Part shown: positions 17,733 to 27,212 of the stretch, piece after piece | How positions within the stretch are numbered: position 1 is the stretch's first letter | Layout: each line of letters begins with the position of its first letter | DNA from: Shewanella violacea DSS12 | GTDB taxonomy: Bacteria > Pseudomonadota > Gammaproteobacteria > Enterobacterales > Shewanellaceae | Reading direction: 5' to 3' | Assembly: GCF_000091325.1 (NCBI RefSeq) | Contig: NC_014012.1 | Location: 248,001 to 312,000 of the forward strand | Length of the DNA: 64,000 bases | Made by a program: the position numbers and the translations under genes | The notes under the pieces: generated by a model | What the model was told of the DNA's origin: nothing | The model's input: only the letters and a program-made list of their open reading frames with translations | Databases searched by the model: none

Positions 17733-18185
17733 CTAAGCTTGACTGTCCATGGCCAAATTACGCATCTGTATGAGTTCACTGTGTCTCAGATACAGTAGGT
17801 CTGCGGTCCTGCGAATGATCTGATCTTCATATTGGCACAGCTGACCGTCGGCATAGGCTAGCTTCCACATGGCTAATATCAACTTCTGTTTCTGTTCGAC
17901 GTCACACTGCTCGTTTATCTCTTTGGTGAATTCATAGAGAGAGATCGAGTCGCCTTGTATCTTCTTAGCTTCATCGATGAGAACTTCAGCTTCTGCCTGT
18001 GTCAGAGATAGGGCCTTAATCATGAGTTGTGGCAGTAGTTCTGCTTCCTCCTCACTCAAGGTCTCATCGGCAAAGACGACTTCGAGCAGTAGACTCACGG
18101 CGGCTAAATCTAATTGGCGGGCTTTCTCTTCCGGTGTGATGGCTTGTGAGTGTGACGTTAGAAATTGTTTTAATTTAGCTAACAT
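17733..18185 (-). CDS. TerB-like protein
   Basis: A 150-residue, all-helical acidic protein with the TerB/TerB-like arrangement: two helical hairpins with acidic metal-binding-type motifs, FADETLSEEEAELLPQL and AYADGQLCQYEDQIIRR. This family is named after tellurite-resistance TerB, but stand-alone TerB-like proteins are widespread and their roles are poorly known. No other ter genes are nearby, so tellurite resistance should not be assumed. Monocistronic by context, convergent with the HDOD gene. Confidence 0.82.
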   Translation of the reverse strand: MLAKLKQFLTSHSQAITPEEKARQLDLAAVSLLLEVVFADETLSEEEAELLPQLMIKALSLTQAEAEVLIDEAKKIQGDSISLYEFTKEINEQCDVEQKQKLILAMWKLAYADGQLCQYEDQIIRRTADLLYLRHSELIQMRNLAMDSQA

Positions 18186-18312
18186 AAAAGACCCTGTCGA
18201 TTTGAAGTGAGTTCAGAATAAAGGGTTAGAGTAAAAGATGAAATAAGAGTTCACTTGTAAACTAGATACAATAATGAATCTTACTTCATCTCCTTTTCCC
18301 TTAGCTGCAAGC

Positions 18313-18831
18313 TTAAAGAATGACGCTCAGGCCTTTCATAAGCATATCTGTGGTTCCTTCACCGGCATTGGCATCTAAGTAGCCTTTAACTATATCAACC
18401 ATAGGGGCTGCGAGTTCCTTAGATATTCCAAGTTTTTCGAAGGCGTCGTAAACCTGAGCACCGCCTTGAAGTGAGCTGCCCAGATCGCCAGCTTTTGCTA
18501 GTAAACCTGACATACCAGATTCGTTATCCAAGGCTGGAGCCGCTGATAATAGGCTGTCTATACCTGGAATGGCACTGGCGATAGAGCTAAAATCATTACC
18601 GCCCAGTGTAGATTTAGCCAGAGAAAGTAAGCTGCCTAATCCGCCTTCAGCCTGAGACTTATTGAGTCCTAGCTGTGACATGACACTGCCTACAAGATCA
18701 TTGCTTTGGGTCTGTACGACTTGGGGTTTTGCTTCTTCCGCTGAAAAGAGGTTATCAAACCAACCTGCAGTCGCTGGGGTGCTTAAAGTCGTGCTAGCGA
18801 GTAGTAGGCCGATCACTGCTGATAGTTTCAT
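18313..18831 (-). CDS. Exported DUF2780-like protein
   Basis: A 172-residue product with a signal peptide (MKLSAVIGLLLASTTLSTPATA) followed by GWFDNLFS and low-complexity Ser/Gly/Leu-rich helices. The C-terminal part (AAPALDNESGMSGLLAKAGDLG, FEKLGISKELAAPMVDIVKGYL) matches my recollection of DUF2780, a family of unknown function. The start is the ATG at 18829-18831 behind a GGAAGA ribosome site rather than the TTG at 18843. A VcgC/VcgE-type role cannot be inferred; function unknown. Confidence 0.72.
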   Translation of the reverse strand: MKLSAVIGLLLASTTLSTPATAGWFDNLFSAEEAKPQVVQTQSNDLVGSVMSQLGLNKSQAEGGLGSLLSLAKSTLGGNDFSSIASAIPGIDSLLSAAPALDNESGMSGLLAKAGDLGSSLQGGAQVYDAFEKLGISKELAAPMVDIVKGYLDANAGEGTTDMLMKGLSVIL

Positions 18832-19012
18832 TTTTTCTTCCAATGGTTAATTAATTCAATTGTTGCAAGCATTCTAGCTTTTTTAACAATAGTATTGCAT
18901 CTATTTTACCGTTTCAGCTCAGTAATGTGGTATTTCATCGGTGCAAAAAGTATCAAATTTCGGTATCCTAGCTGCCTTATTCTGCTTATTTAATTATCTA
19001 TTGGAAACACCC

Positions 19013-19726
19013 ATGCCATTGTCTGCGATATTAACAGAAGCCTATAACTTCTTTCGTAATCATATTAGCCAGTTAGCCGTATTAACTGTGCCTATTTTAT
19101 TTGTTCAGGTAGGTATTCAGTTGTGGCTAAGTATGGAGATCAGGGGGGCCGATCTAGAAAACCCTCAGTTTGGTGCCTCACACATGGCGGCCATGATGGC
19201 CTTGTTGTTGGTCTTTTCACTCTTAATCGCAGCCTTTACTATCTTCTTAGAGATCCGCTCACAGGGTCATGAAGCGAGTACAGCACTGATATTGAAGACC
19301 AGTTTGAACTTCGTTCCTGGTTTGTTACTGGCTGGTGTATTCTCAGGCTTAGCTATTCTCGCTCCTGTGATGATTTTTGCAGCCTTCGGCCCCTTGTGGC
19401 TAATCGGGCTCACCATGAGTATCTATATCTTTGCCAGACTCGCCTACGTGAATTTTATGATTGTCGTCGAACGGTTAACGCCATTCGAAGCGATTAAGGC
19501 GAGTTTTAAATTTAGTGGTCCAATAGCGTTTAAGACCCTGATGGTACTTATGCTATACATACCTCTATCTCTCGTGGGAGGCGCAATTTCGGCTCTGGTT
19601 GATTCATTTTTTCCTGCTCAGCTGATCGTCGAAGTGTTTATTGCCTTCATAGGTCTATTCATCAATGTGGCACTTTTCCGTTTGTATATGGTGTCACGCC
19701 CTAACAAGGTAGATGGCGAAGCTTAA
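19013..19726 (+). CDS. YciC-like (UPF0259) inner-membrane protein
   Basis: A 237-residue polytopic protein with about six hydrophobic helices. The family-like ends are EAYNFFRNHISQLAVLTVPIL at the N-terminus and FINVALFRLYMVSR at the C-terminus, with ERLTPFEAIKASFKFS in the middle. It resembles E. coli YciC, whose function is unknown. I start at the ATG at 19013 (GGAAA 8 nt upstream); the frame is open back to 18941 but that extension lacks a start context. Confidence 0.75.
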   Translation: MPLSAILTEAYNFFRNHISQLAVLTVPILFVQVGIQLWLSMEIRGADLENPQFGASHMAAMMALLLVFSLLIAAFTIFLEIRSQGHEASTALILKTSLNFVPGLLLAGVFSGLAILAPVMIFAAFGPLWLIGLTMSIYIFARLAYVNFMIVVERLTPFEAIKASFKFSGPIAFKTLMVLMLYIPLSLVGGAISALVDSFFPAQLIVEVFIAFIGLFINVALFRLYMVSRPNKVDGEA

Positions 19727-19740
19727 GCGATAAATTGACA

Positions 19741-19780
19741 GATCCGCTGACTGGCTCCTAAGGAGTCAAGTTTGCGGATC
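19741..19780 (+). terminator. Long hairpin downstream of the yciC-like gene
   Basis: GATCCGC / GCGGATC outer arms enclose a second stem TGGCTCC / GGAGTCA. Fifteen bases after the stop, followed by AAAATC rather than a T run; RNA-stabilising or a weak terminator. The rest of the gap up to 20088 shows no other recognisable feature. Confidence 0.45.
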
Positions 19781-20088
19781 AAAATCTATCGGGAAAAATG
19801 CCAGGATTAACAGAAAACCTGCCTAGATGCGCACATAACTTGGCTTATCCAGCCTGCTCTAGCTAGCCTAAAAGCGAAACAGCATCTTGCTGATTAATAC
19901 CTCTATATCCCCATGGCGATAGGTTTAACTCCTCCTGTTTAACCCCTCCTAGTTAGTTGAAATTGAAATTCTGCCAAGCCAATTGTTGCATACAATATGC
20001 AATGTGTTACATTTATGTTATTCGGGCTGAGAGGGCATTAAATTGCTGACACGTGCAGAAGAGAGACAACACAGGGAAGGTAATCATT

Positions 20089-21321
20089 ATGAATGATCAA
20101 CAGTTTAATCAGGAACTCAATGATATTGCTGAGTCTTATGTCAAGTTGGTGCTGGCTATCGGCCTGCATGATCCCTTCTATGTTGATGCCTTCTATGGCC
20201 CTGAAGTCTGGCGGTTGGAGTGTAAAAAACTCACCCTGTCAGAGCTGCATAAAATGGCAAAGGCGCAACTCAAGTGCTTGAATAATCTCGATCTATACCT
20301 TATCAATACTAAACTTATTTCCAGACTGAATTTCTTAAATAAACAAGTCTCGTCTGTGGTTTACTATCTGAGCCATCTTCAAGGAGATATAGGCAGTTTC
20401 GATGTTGAATCTGAAGGTTTATATGATACTCAATCGCAAAAGTTCGGTTTATGTTCATTCGAGTCGATACAAGATGAATTAGATAAGCTGCTACCGGGGA
20501 AAGGAGAGTTAGCCGAGAGGTTTGAACAATTTAGAGCAGAATTTATAGTGCCTCAGAGTAAGATCCCTGCTGTATTCGAAGCCTCAGTAGATAAGGCGAG
20601 GGCGCTCACTGGGGCCCATATTGAACTACCCGATGAAGAAAGCTTTAGTATCGAATTTGTCACCGATAAAATCTGGACCGCCTATAACTGGTATCAGGGT
20701 AACTATAAGAGTCTCATTCAGCTTAACCAAGATCAGCCTCTCTATATTGAGCGGTGCCTAGAGCTTGCCAGTCATGAAGGTTATCCAGGTCACCATGTAT
20801 TTAATCTGTTGCAGGAGAGAGACTTAGTCAGAACCGAACAATGGATCGAATATGCAGTCTATCCTCTCTACAGTCCTATCTCTTTTCTCTCGGAAGGCAG
20901 TGCTAATTATGGCTTGAGCCTTATTATGTCTAAGCAAGAGGTGATCGATTTCGAACGTGACATCTTGATGCCACTGGCGGGGATCCAAGGGGATATTGAG
21001 AAGTACCATAAAGTCCTAGCTTGTTATAAGAAACTAGCCTATTTGGATAATTTGGTCTGTGAGCAGTTGACCGATGGTCATATCAGCGAAGAGGATGCGC
21101 AAAACCTGTTGATCAAATATGGTTTATATACTCATTCAAGAGCGAAGCAGAGGGTTAAATTTTATCTCTCTAATCGAGCCTATGTGATTAATTATAATCA
21201 TGGAGAAGAGAGCGTAGCCCGCTGGGTAGAAAAAGATGGCGAGACGAGGAAACATGAACACTGGAAGCGTTTCGAGGCGCTGTTAAAGCGGCCTCTGACA
21301 GCTTCACAATTTAAGGTTTAA
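20089..21321 (+). CDS. DUF885-like metallopeptidase homologue
   Basis: A 410-residue soluble protein without a signal peptide. The motif ASHEGYPGHHVFNLLQ at about residues 226-241 is the HExxH-like zinc signature of DUF885-type peptidases (HEGYPGHH), and a downstream SEGSANYG segment supplies a likely third ligand. DUF885 proteins are usually about 550-600 residues and often exported; this one is shorter and apparently cytoplasmic. The start at 20089 has a GGAAGG ribosome site 8 nt upstream. Substrate unknown. Confidence 0.75.
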   Translation: MNDQQFNQELNDIAESYVKLVLAIGLHDPFYVDAFYGPEVWRLECKKLTLSELHKMAKAQLKCLNNLDLYLINTKLISRLNFLNKQVSSVVYYLSHLQGDIGSFDVESEGLYDTQSQKFGLCSFESIQDELDKLLPGKGELAERFEQFRAEFIVPQSKIPAVFEASVDKARALTGAHIELPDEESFSIEFVTDKIWTAYNWYQGNYKSLIQLNQDQPLYIERCLELASHEGYPGHHVFNLLQERDLVRTEQWIEYAVYPLYSPISFLSEGSANYGLSLIMSKQEVIDFERDILMPLAGIQGDIEKYHKVLACYKKLAYLDNLVCEQLTDGHISEEDAQNLLIKYGLYTHSRAKQRVKFYLSNRAYVINYNHGEESVARWVEKDGETRKHEHWKRFEALLKRPLTASQFKV

Positions 21322-21372
21322 GCGTTTCTTAGCACCAAGCTTTCATGTCGGCCTATGTAAGGTTAAATCCTA

Positions 21373-21741
21373 CTAGCTTGGATCGTGCTCGTAAGTGCGT
21401 CCTTGGTGGGGTTTAGCTTGGTGACGATTATCTGTAAAGGCATTATCGGTAAATATTGGCTGACTCTGGTGTTCGCTAGGGGTTGAGAAACTGTCTTGTT
21501 GCTGGCTGCTGGCATTAGTACTCTGGGCTTGCTGCTGTTGAAACTTAGCTAGCTGCCTCTTAAGAAATAGGCGACCAAATAGGCTTAACAAGATAAAGCT
21601 GATAGCACCGAATAATAGTAGGAATGGCAGAGCTATAAGCGCTAAGGTGATGACTAGAATACCGATAGCGAATGCCATCCAGCCTTTTACTCCGGAGAAT
21701 CTTGCCTGGAATGGTGATTGCTGAAATTGACTATAGATCAT
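21373..21741 (-). CDS. Small membrane protein, hypothetical
   Basis: A 122-residue protein with two closely spaced hydrophobic helices (WMAFAIGILVITLALIALPF and LLLFGAISFILLSLFG), a basic segment (GRLFLKRQLAK), and a polar Gln/Ser-rich tail of about 50 residues that is probably disordered. No family recognised. It stands alone between a DUF885 gene and a LysR regulator. Confidence 0.65.
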   Translation of the reverse strand: MIYSQFQQSPFQARFSGVKGWMAFAIGILVITLALIALPFLLLFGAISFILLSLFGRLFLKRQLAKFQQQQAQSTNASSQQQDSFSTPSEHQSQPIFTDNAFTDNRHQAKPHQGRTYEHDPS

Positions 21742-21955
21742 AAAAACTCCAAAAATTAACTCTGTCCAGTCTGCATATTTAGTAACCTAAGATCACGTTA
21801 AATTCAGTTAATCTGGCTGCGAATATGTAACAGATTGTCTGTAAAGGCGATAATCCTCTCTGTATCACTATGATAAACCTGCTTGGGTTAATCTAAGCTG
21901 AATGGGCGACGAGTTATTAAAATTCTCGTTATTTCAGCTTTGTATTATCTCAAGT

Positions 21956-22930
21956 CTAATTACCAAGAGTCTCGTTATCGAAAGCCTCGGCGACACTCTT
22001 GCATATGGTTTCCCGGATCCATTTATGGCCGGGTTCTTCGTTATTACGAGAGTTCCAAAGCAGCACATAGGCCAATGGAATAAATTCGAATGGCAAGGGT
22101 AGCTCGACCAGTGGATACAGCTTGCCGGCATGGCGGGCAAAGCTGGATGGTAAGGTGAATATCAGATCGCTATGGGCGCACACACTTGCCGCGCCATAAA
22201 AGTCAGGTACTGTGGTGCTGAGCCTACGTCTATGGCCCAAGTTTGCCAGATGATAGTCCAGTGCCCACCAGTCATTACCTTCACAGCGCACCTGTACATG
22301 TGACATCTCTAGATAGATCTCTAGATTCCATTTACCTGCTTTAAAGGCTGAAATTATTGGATGATTTTCTCTGACCAAACAGATCTGCTTGTCGGTAAAC
22401 AGGGTCTTGTGAGCTATCCCATCGGGAAGCCTGTCAATTTTTAAATCAGATTGTGGATGAAGATCTCTGCCTGAAATACCGAAATCTATCTGTCCCTTCT
22501 GTAGGGCCTGCATGGATTGCCCCATCCATACATAGGTATCGAGTTTGAGGTTCGGTGCATTATTGAGTAATGGCCCGATAAAATATGGCAATAAGGTTTC
22601 ATAGGCACTCTCAACCATAGCAAAGGAAAACTGACGGTTGCTGCTTGCTGGAGTGAAACTAGGAGGTTGTGTCAGTTGATATAGTCCCTGAAGCATATCT
22701 GGTAACTTCTGGCCAAGTTGCACTGCATGAGCTGTAGGCTTTAATCCGTGGGCGGTACGATGAAACAGAGGGTCCCCCAGAGTATCGCGTAGGCGATTAA
22801 GACTCTTACTGAGTGCAGACTGACTCAGGTGCAGACGACTGGCTGCACGGGTAACGCTTTGCTCTTCCAGCAGTACCTGCAATATGACCAGCAGGTTGAG
22901 ATCGATACGGGCCAGATTATCCAGATTCAT
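21956..22930 (-). CDS. LysR-family transcriptional regulator
   Basis: A 324-residue LysR protein. The N-terminal winged helix reads LLVILQVLLEEQSVTRAASRLHLSQSALSKSLNRLRDTLGDPLF, split here as QSVTRAASRLHLSQSALSKS and the wing. The C-terminal half is the periplasmic-binding-protein-like effector domain. It is divergent from a Bcr/CflA-type drug exporter and is the natural candidate for its regulator. A TTCAG-TT-CTGAA palindrome lies at 22951-22962 in the 107-bp gap. Confidence 0.93.
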   Translation of the reverse strand: MNLDNLARIDLNLLVILQVLLEEQSVTRAASRLHLSQSALSKSLNRLRDTLGDPLFHRTAHGLKPTAHAVQLGQKLPDMLQGLYQLTQPPSFTPASSNRQFSFAMVESAYETLLPYFIGPLLNNAPNLKLDTYVWMGQSMQALQKGQIDFGISGRDLHPQSDLKIDRLPDGIAHKTLFTDKQICLVRENHPIISAFKAGKWNLEIYLEMSHVQVRCEGNDWWALDYHLANLGHRRRLSTTVPDFYGAASVCAHSDLIFTLPSSFARHAGKLYPLVELPLPFEFIPLAYVLLWNSRNNEEPGHKWIRETICKSVAEAFDNETLGN

Positions 22931-22950
22931 TAGTTATTCCTTAAAGGAAA

Positions 22951-22962
22951 TTCAGTTCTGAA
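22951..22962. promoter_or_regulatory. Candidate LysR operator
   Basis: TTCAG-TT-CTGAA, a perfect dyad in the divergent region between the LysR gene and the MFS gene; a weaker TTTCTGTTC half follows 13 bp later. Assigned by position only. Confidence 0.4.
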
Positions 22963-23037
22963 ATTATACCATTTCTGTTCATAACATCACTGAGCTAAAA
23001 TTAAGCCATAGAATAATGTTTCATCTTGAGAAAAATA

Positions 23038-24240
23038 ATGCGTCGAAATTTGTTACCTATACTCATGTCTATGGTGGTGTTAAGTCCATTGGCCATAGAT
23101 ATTTATCTGCCCTCTATGCCGACCATGGCAGCCGAGTTTTCTATCACATCGAGTGAAGTCCAATCGACCTTAGTGTTGTTTCTATTTGCCATGGGTGTAG
23201 GGCAAATACTCATTGGCCCGTTAGCGGATCGTTATGGACGTCGTCCTATCGCCATCTTCGGTGTTCTACTCTACGGAGTCAGCAGCCTATTTGCGGCCAT
23301 GGCCATGGAGTTTCATTGGCTACAGCTGGCCAGGGTACTTCAGGGGCTTGCAGCTTGTTCGACATCAATAGTCGTCTTCAGTGCGGTGCGAGATTGCTTC
23401 AGCCCTAAAGAGGGCGCGCGATATTATAGTTATCTCAATGGGGTCATCTGTGTGATTCCCGCATTGGCTCCGACCTTAGGCGGTTTACTGGCATTGCAGT
23501 TTGGCTGGCGATCGACCTTTATCTTTATGACACTCTACGCCATAGTGATTATGTTAGTCGTAGGGTACCGTTTACCGGAAACACGACCTAAAAATACAGA
23601 TACCACAGGCCCGCTTTATCGTTGGTCACGTTACAAGCCCGTACTCAGTGAGCCTCATTTTATGTTCTATGCCTTATGTTGCATGGCTGGTATGGCGGCA
23701 ATTTTGAGCTATGTTTCCTATGCGCCAGTTTGGTTAATCGATCACTTAGGCATGTCAGAGCTGACATTCAGTGGCCTATTTGGCCTCAATGCTGCGGTCA
23801 ATATAGCAGCCTGTTTCTTGGCTCCTATGGTAATTAACAAGCTAGGCAATCGTCCCACAGTCATCTTGGCCCTGTGTACCATGTTGTTATCGGCAGTGTC
23901 TCAGGTGTTGGTTCAGACCTGGGGACCACAAGCGGGTCTAGCAGCAGCATTTAGCTTTATGCTACCTATGATCTTGCTCTGTATCGGTTTCGCCCTCTTG
24001 CTTGGTCCTGCAACTAGCATGGCTTTGTCGGCATTCGGCGAGCGAGCCGGAACGGCAACGGCCATGCTTGGATTTATTCAGATGAGTGGCGCTTCTCTGT
24101 TGGCTGGACTCGTACAACAAACGGATCTGACGGCGCCCTATGCGGTTGCGCTGGTGATGGGGGGCTTAGCCATTATGTTATTAGCTATGCTAGCCATGCC
24201 ACGCTTAGATCATTGGCATCAGGAGCAGCATGCTAATTAA
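23038..24240 (+). CDS. Bcr/CflA-family multidrug efflux MFS transporter
   Basis: A 400-residue, 12-helix major-facilitator protein. The family pattern is clear: PLAIDIYLPSMPTMAAEF in helix 1, GQILIGPLADRYGRRP (MFS motif A) in loop 2-3, RVLQGLAACSTSIVVFSAVRD in helix 4, and the motif C-like VIPALAPTLGGLLA in helix 5 typical of drug/H+ antiporters. The start at 23038 (ATG) is preferred over the TTG at 23026. Drug substrates cannot be predicted. Divergent from a LysR regulator. Confidence 0.92.
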   Translation: MRRNLLPILMSMVVLSPLAIDIYLPSMPTMAAEFSITSSEVQSTLVLFLFAMGVGQILIGPLADRYGRRPIAIFGVLLYGVSSLFAAMAMEFHWLQLARVLQGLAACSTSIVVFSAVRDCFSPKEGARYYSYLNGVICVIPALAPTLGGLLALQFGWRSTFIFMTLYAIVIMLVVGYRLPETRPKNTDTTGPLYRWSRYKPVLSEPHFMFYALCCMAGMAAILSYVSYAPVWLIDHLGMSELTFSGLFGLNAAVNIAACFLAPMVINKLGNRPTVILALCTMLLSAVSQVLVQTWGPQAGLAAAFSFMLPMILLCIGFALLLGPATSMALSAFGERAGTATAMLGFIQMSGASLLAGLVQQTDLTAPYAVALVMGGLAIMLLAMLAMPRLDHWHQEQHAN

Positions 24241-24303
24241 GACGAGTTCATAGTGACTAGGTCCTAGAATCTAGGAGCTAACTTATATCAAATAACACCC
24301 TTT

Positions 24304-24342
24304 GCCTGCCAACTGCTAACCACAGGAGGCGGGCATTTTTTT
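24304..24342 (+). terminator. Rho-independent terminator after the MFS gene
   Basis: GCCTGCC pairs with GGCGGGC (one G-T pair) across a 17-nt loop, followed by A and seven T. Convincing intrinsic terminator. Confidence 0.8.
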
Positions 24343-24394
24343 ATGTCAGGAACATTTATGACTACAAGTCAGGGGTCAATTATGTTCCTGACAT
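24343..24394. repeat. 13-bp inverted repeat next to a terminator
   Basis: ATGTCAGGAACAT (24343-24355) and ATGTTCCTGACAT (24382-24394) are perfect inverted arms with a 26-nt loop containing GTCAGGGGTCAAT. The left arm starts right at the terminator T run. It shares GGAACATTTATG with sequences flanking the 51-bp array behind rpoH. Confidence 0.8.
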
Positions 24395-24593
24395 CATGAC
24401 ATCATGACGGCATTCCCTAAATCCACATAGGCTAAGGGGCGTTGTGGGATTTATATATGGACCTTTCTATTTAAAAAGAGTTATTTCTAGATGGTATATA
24501 AGAGAATTTATGCGTGTCGGGTTCAAGATACAGTTTGTACCTCATGTCGGTTACACTAGTGCTTCTATTTATGGATTAAAAAAAGAGAGCCCT

Positions 24594-25190
24594 GTGGCCC
24601 GCCCTAACTGCCCCAAATGTCATTATCCCTTGAAGGCTTGTCTCTGCGAGAGCATAGAGCTTATGCGAGTATCCACAGAGCTTATAGTGTTGCAAGACCC
24701 CAGCGAAGTCGGACATGCTAAGAATAGCGTGCGCTTGTTATCCCTGGTTATTTCGGAGACGCGGGTCTTAGTCGGTGAAGGACCTGATGATTTTGCGGAG
24801 CTGCGTCAATATCTCGATGCCAGTACCAAGCCTGTGTATCTGGTTTACCCTTCCGATAAGAGTAAGAATGCCGAGGAGGAGCGATTCGATGATGAGGTTA
24901 TCTTGCTACTGCTAGATGGAACCTGGAGGAAAGCCTATAAGCTATTGCAGCTCAATCCTTGGTTGCTTCAATATCCTTCCCTGCATCTGGATCTGCAGTC
25001 CGGCTCGAATTATACCATTCGTAAGGCGAGTCGTAGCGATAGTCTCTCGACACTTGAGGCGGCGGCCATGATGCTCAAGGCCATAGATCCAAAAATGAGT
25101 GTGACGCCTTTAACTCGAGCATTGAGCGCCATGGTGAATCAACGCCTTAACTCTATGCCAGCGAGTGTGAGAAAGCGCTACGAGTCATAA
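24594..25190 (+). CDS. DTW-domain tRNA-uridine aminocarboxypropyltransferase (TapT-like)
   Basis: DTW-domain proteins transfer the 3-amino-3-carboxypropyl group from SAM to uridine in tRNA (acp3U). The zinc-type Cys set CPKCHYPLKACLC is at the N-terminus, and the DTW motif appears as LLLDGTWRKAYKLLQLN, followed by YTIRKASRSDSLSTLEA. The start is inferred as GTG at 24594 (GAGAG ribosome site 4-5 nt upstream), giving 198 residues beginning MARPNCPKC; the frame is open back to 24444 but that extension looks non-coding. Which tRNA position is modified cannot be told from sequence. Confidence 0.85.
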   Translation: MARPNCPKCHYPLKACLCESIELMRVSTELIVLQDPSEVGHAKNSVRLLSLVISETRVLVGEGPDDFAELRQYLDASTKPVYLVYPSDKSKNAEEERFDDEVILLLLDGTWRKAYKLLQLNPWLLQYPSLHLDLQSGSNYTIRKASRSDSLSTLEAAAMMLKAIDPKMSVTPLTRALSAMVNQRLNSMPASVRKRYES

Positions 25191-25604
25191 TAATCGCAAT
25201 AATGCGCTTCTTTATCTGTTTGGGTTTGAAGGTATTCTAGCCTGACTACAAGTGTTTAGCTGAAGCTAGTCTAGATATTAGATGAGTTCTTAGATCCATC
25301 CCCTTACTTTCACTACTCTCCCGCCCTTGCCCTTTCCCTAGCCCCTGTTTAGGTGTTAATTCAGTTAAAAATGCATGCTCTCTATTAGTACAAGATTACA
25401 GTTGAGTTAAAAATAATTTTATATTTTGTTGCTCAATAAAAAAGTGGGTTTTTCTGATAGATAACGGATGTTTAGAGTGATATTACCTGCGCATATATAT
25501 GACGCAGAGGTTAATATATGGGGCTGTAGTGCTTTGTTTTTGCGGGAGAGCTTGGTGGGTATTTGTAAACAGGAATTTGATCTTGTGCTTGAAGGGACTT
25601 GTCT
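25191..25604. other. Gene-free stretch upstream of the EAL gene
   Basis: 414 AT-rich bases. The only structure noted is a CTGCG / CGCAG hairpin at 25487-25507, about 100 bp upstream of the phosphodiesterase gene. No ORF with coding character. Confidence 0.5.
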
Positions 25605-27212
25605 ATGACTAAATTTAAAAACGCATCATCTATTGGACTATATTCCTTGTTAGTGTTCATCATAGCAATAGTAACTTCCTATCTTTACGCTTTCAGGCTA
25701 GTTACCAATGAGGTGGAAGCCGATTCGGAGCAATTGCTTAATTTTATTGAACATAAGCTGAGCGTTTCTGTAAAAAACCTAGAGAAGCTGAATGAAGTCG
25801 ATTTTGCGGGCTGTGATTCTAAGGGACGGGAAACCCTAGAGGAGTTTCTATTCGATCATCTTGTCGCCGGCTTATTCCTCATCAGGCACCTTGATTCACC
25901 GCCCTGGATTTACTGCTCTGTAGTGGGCAATGTGGCGGTATCCCAAGGTGACAGAGATCTAAATAACGTCACTTATTTAGATAAGAATAAAAAAAGAACC
26001 ATCTCTGTCATGGGATACGATTGGCAGGGGATAGAGAAGAAAGATCTATTTTTAACTCTCGAGACCGAAGATCGTATTAATGCCGTGAGAATAGCATTGG
26101 AAGATAGTTATTCTTTTTTTGAAGACTTGTGTGTTGATTGTCGGCATGTGGAAGTCAGGCTGGCTAATGGTGACTTGATCCTGGATCTAGGTGGGGTAGT
26201 GGGCAGTGCCGTACTGAATGAAATTAGAGTCCCTAGCCGAGAATTTCCAATATATATCGATGCCGTGGTGGGTAGAAAGCGGGTAATTGGGGCAATGCTT
26301 AACTCCCTGAGTTTAACCATTCCAATTTCTATCGTATTCAGTTTACTCTGCTTTTACATCATTCATTTAATCGGAACCCAACATTACTCTCTGGGATATA
26401 GATTAACATTGGCTGTGAAAAGGCGGGAGTTAGTCGCTTTCTATCAACCTATTATCGATGCGCAAACAGGTTATATTGTGGGTGCTGAAGCCCTAGTTCG
26501 CTGGATTAAACCCAATGGCTCGGTTGAGTCTCCCGGGGCATTTATTCAAACTTTAGAGCAGAGTAAACTTATCAATAAGGTGACTCTGCAGCTAGTTAAT
26601 AATATGCCGAATGATCTTGCTGAGGTGCTGCAATGCTCACCGAATTTTCGTTGCAGTATCAATTTGGTACCTCAGCATCTTGAGTTACCATTTTTTGCCG
26701 ATGAACTTGTTACCTTATCCAAGAATGGCTATCCCTGTCACCAGCTAGCAATAGAAATTACCGAAAGGTTACCGCTGAAAGATTTGCGAGAAGCGGGGAT
26801 GAATGTCGAGAAGATGAAGGCCTTAGGTGTCTGTATCGAATTAGATGATGCGGGAACGGGTTATGGTGGTGCATCTTATCTGCAAGAGTTGAATATTGAT
26901 GTGATTAAGATAGATAAGTTATTTGTCGATACGCTAATCATCTCTCCGGATCGCACTCAAGTATTAGATGCTAATATTCAAATGGCAAAGACCTTAGGTA
27001 TGCAGATAATTGCTGAAGGGGTGGAAGAGCCTTCTCAATCTAAAGCTCTGCTTGAGAAGGGGGTACGCTTTCAGCAGGGGTACTTGTTCGCACAACCTAT
27101 GTCAGCCGTTGAATTTGTAAAGTTCTGGCGTATTCGTCAGGAGTCATATGCCGATCAATTTTTGAATAGCACTCAGGTACCTAGCCTAGTGGGTGAATTT
27201 AAGGAGGAATAA
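25605..27212 (+). CDS. Membrane c-di-GMP phosphodiesterase with CSS and EAL domains
   Basis: A 535-residue inner-membrane protein. An N-terminal helix (IGLYSLLVFIIAIVTSYLYAF) is followed by a periplasmic CSS-type sensor domain of about 200 residues with the CDS motif (FAGCDSKG), two further Cys (SPPWIYCS, DLCVDCRH), then a second helix and a complete EAL domain. EAL residues present: GAEALVRW, EITERLP, ELDDAGTGYG, IDVIKIDKLFVD, IIAEGVEE and FQQGYLFAQP. In this family periplasmic redox or disulfide state is known to affect activity; a similar input is inferred here. ATG at 25605 preferred to the TTG 6 bp upstream. Confidence 0.93.
   Translation: MTKFKNASSIGLYSLLVFIIAIVTSYLYAFRLVTNEVEADSEQLLNFIEHKLSVSVKNLEKLNEVDFAGCDSKGRETLEEFLFDHLVAGLFLIRHLDSPPWIYCSVVGNVAVSQGDRDLNNVTYLDKNKKRTISVMGYDWQGIEKKDLFLTLETEDRINAVRIALEDSYSFFEDLCVDCRHVEVRLANGDLILDLGGVVGSAVLNEIRVPSREFPIYIDAVVGRKRVIGAMLNSLSLTIPISIVFSLLCFYIIHLIGTQHYSLGYRLTLAVKRRELVAFYQPIIDAQTGYIVGAEALVRWIKPNGSVESPGAFIQTLEQSKLINKVTLQLVNNMPNDLAEVLQCSPNFRCSINLVPQHLELPFFADELVTLSKNGYPCHQLAIEITERLPLKDLREAGMNVEKMKALGVCIELDDAGTGYGGASYLQELNIDVIKIDKLFVDTLIISPDRTQVLDANIQMAKTLGMQIIAEGVEEPSQSKALLEKGVRFQQGYLFAQPMSAVEFVKFWRIRQESYADQFLNSTQVPSLVGEFKEE

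Noticed and set aside
17733..18185. Tellurite-resistance operon
   Set aside because: Only a stand-alone TerB-like gene is present; no terZ, terA, terC, terD or terE neighbours.
24444..24593. N-terminal extension of the DTW-domain protein
   Set aside because: The extension has no family resemblance and the internal GTG with its ribosome site gives the expected MARPNCPKC-type start.
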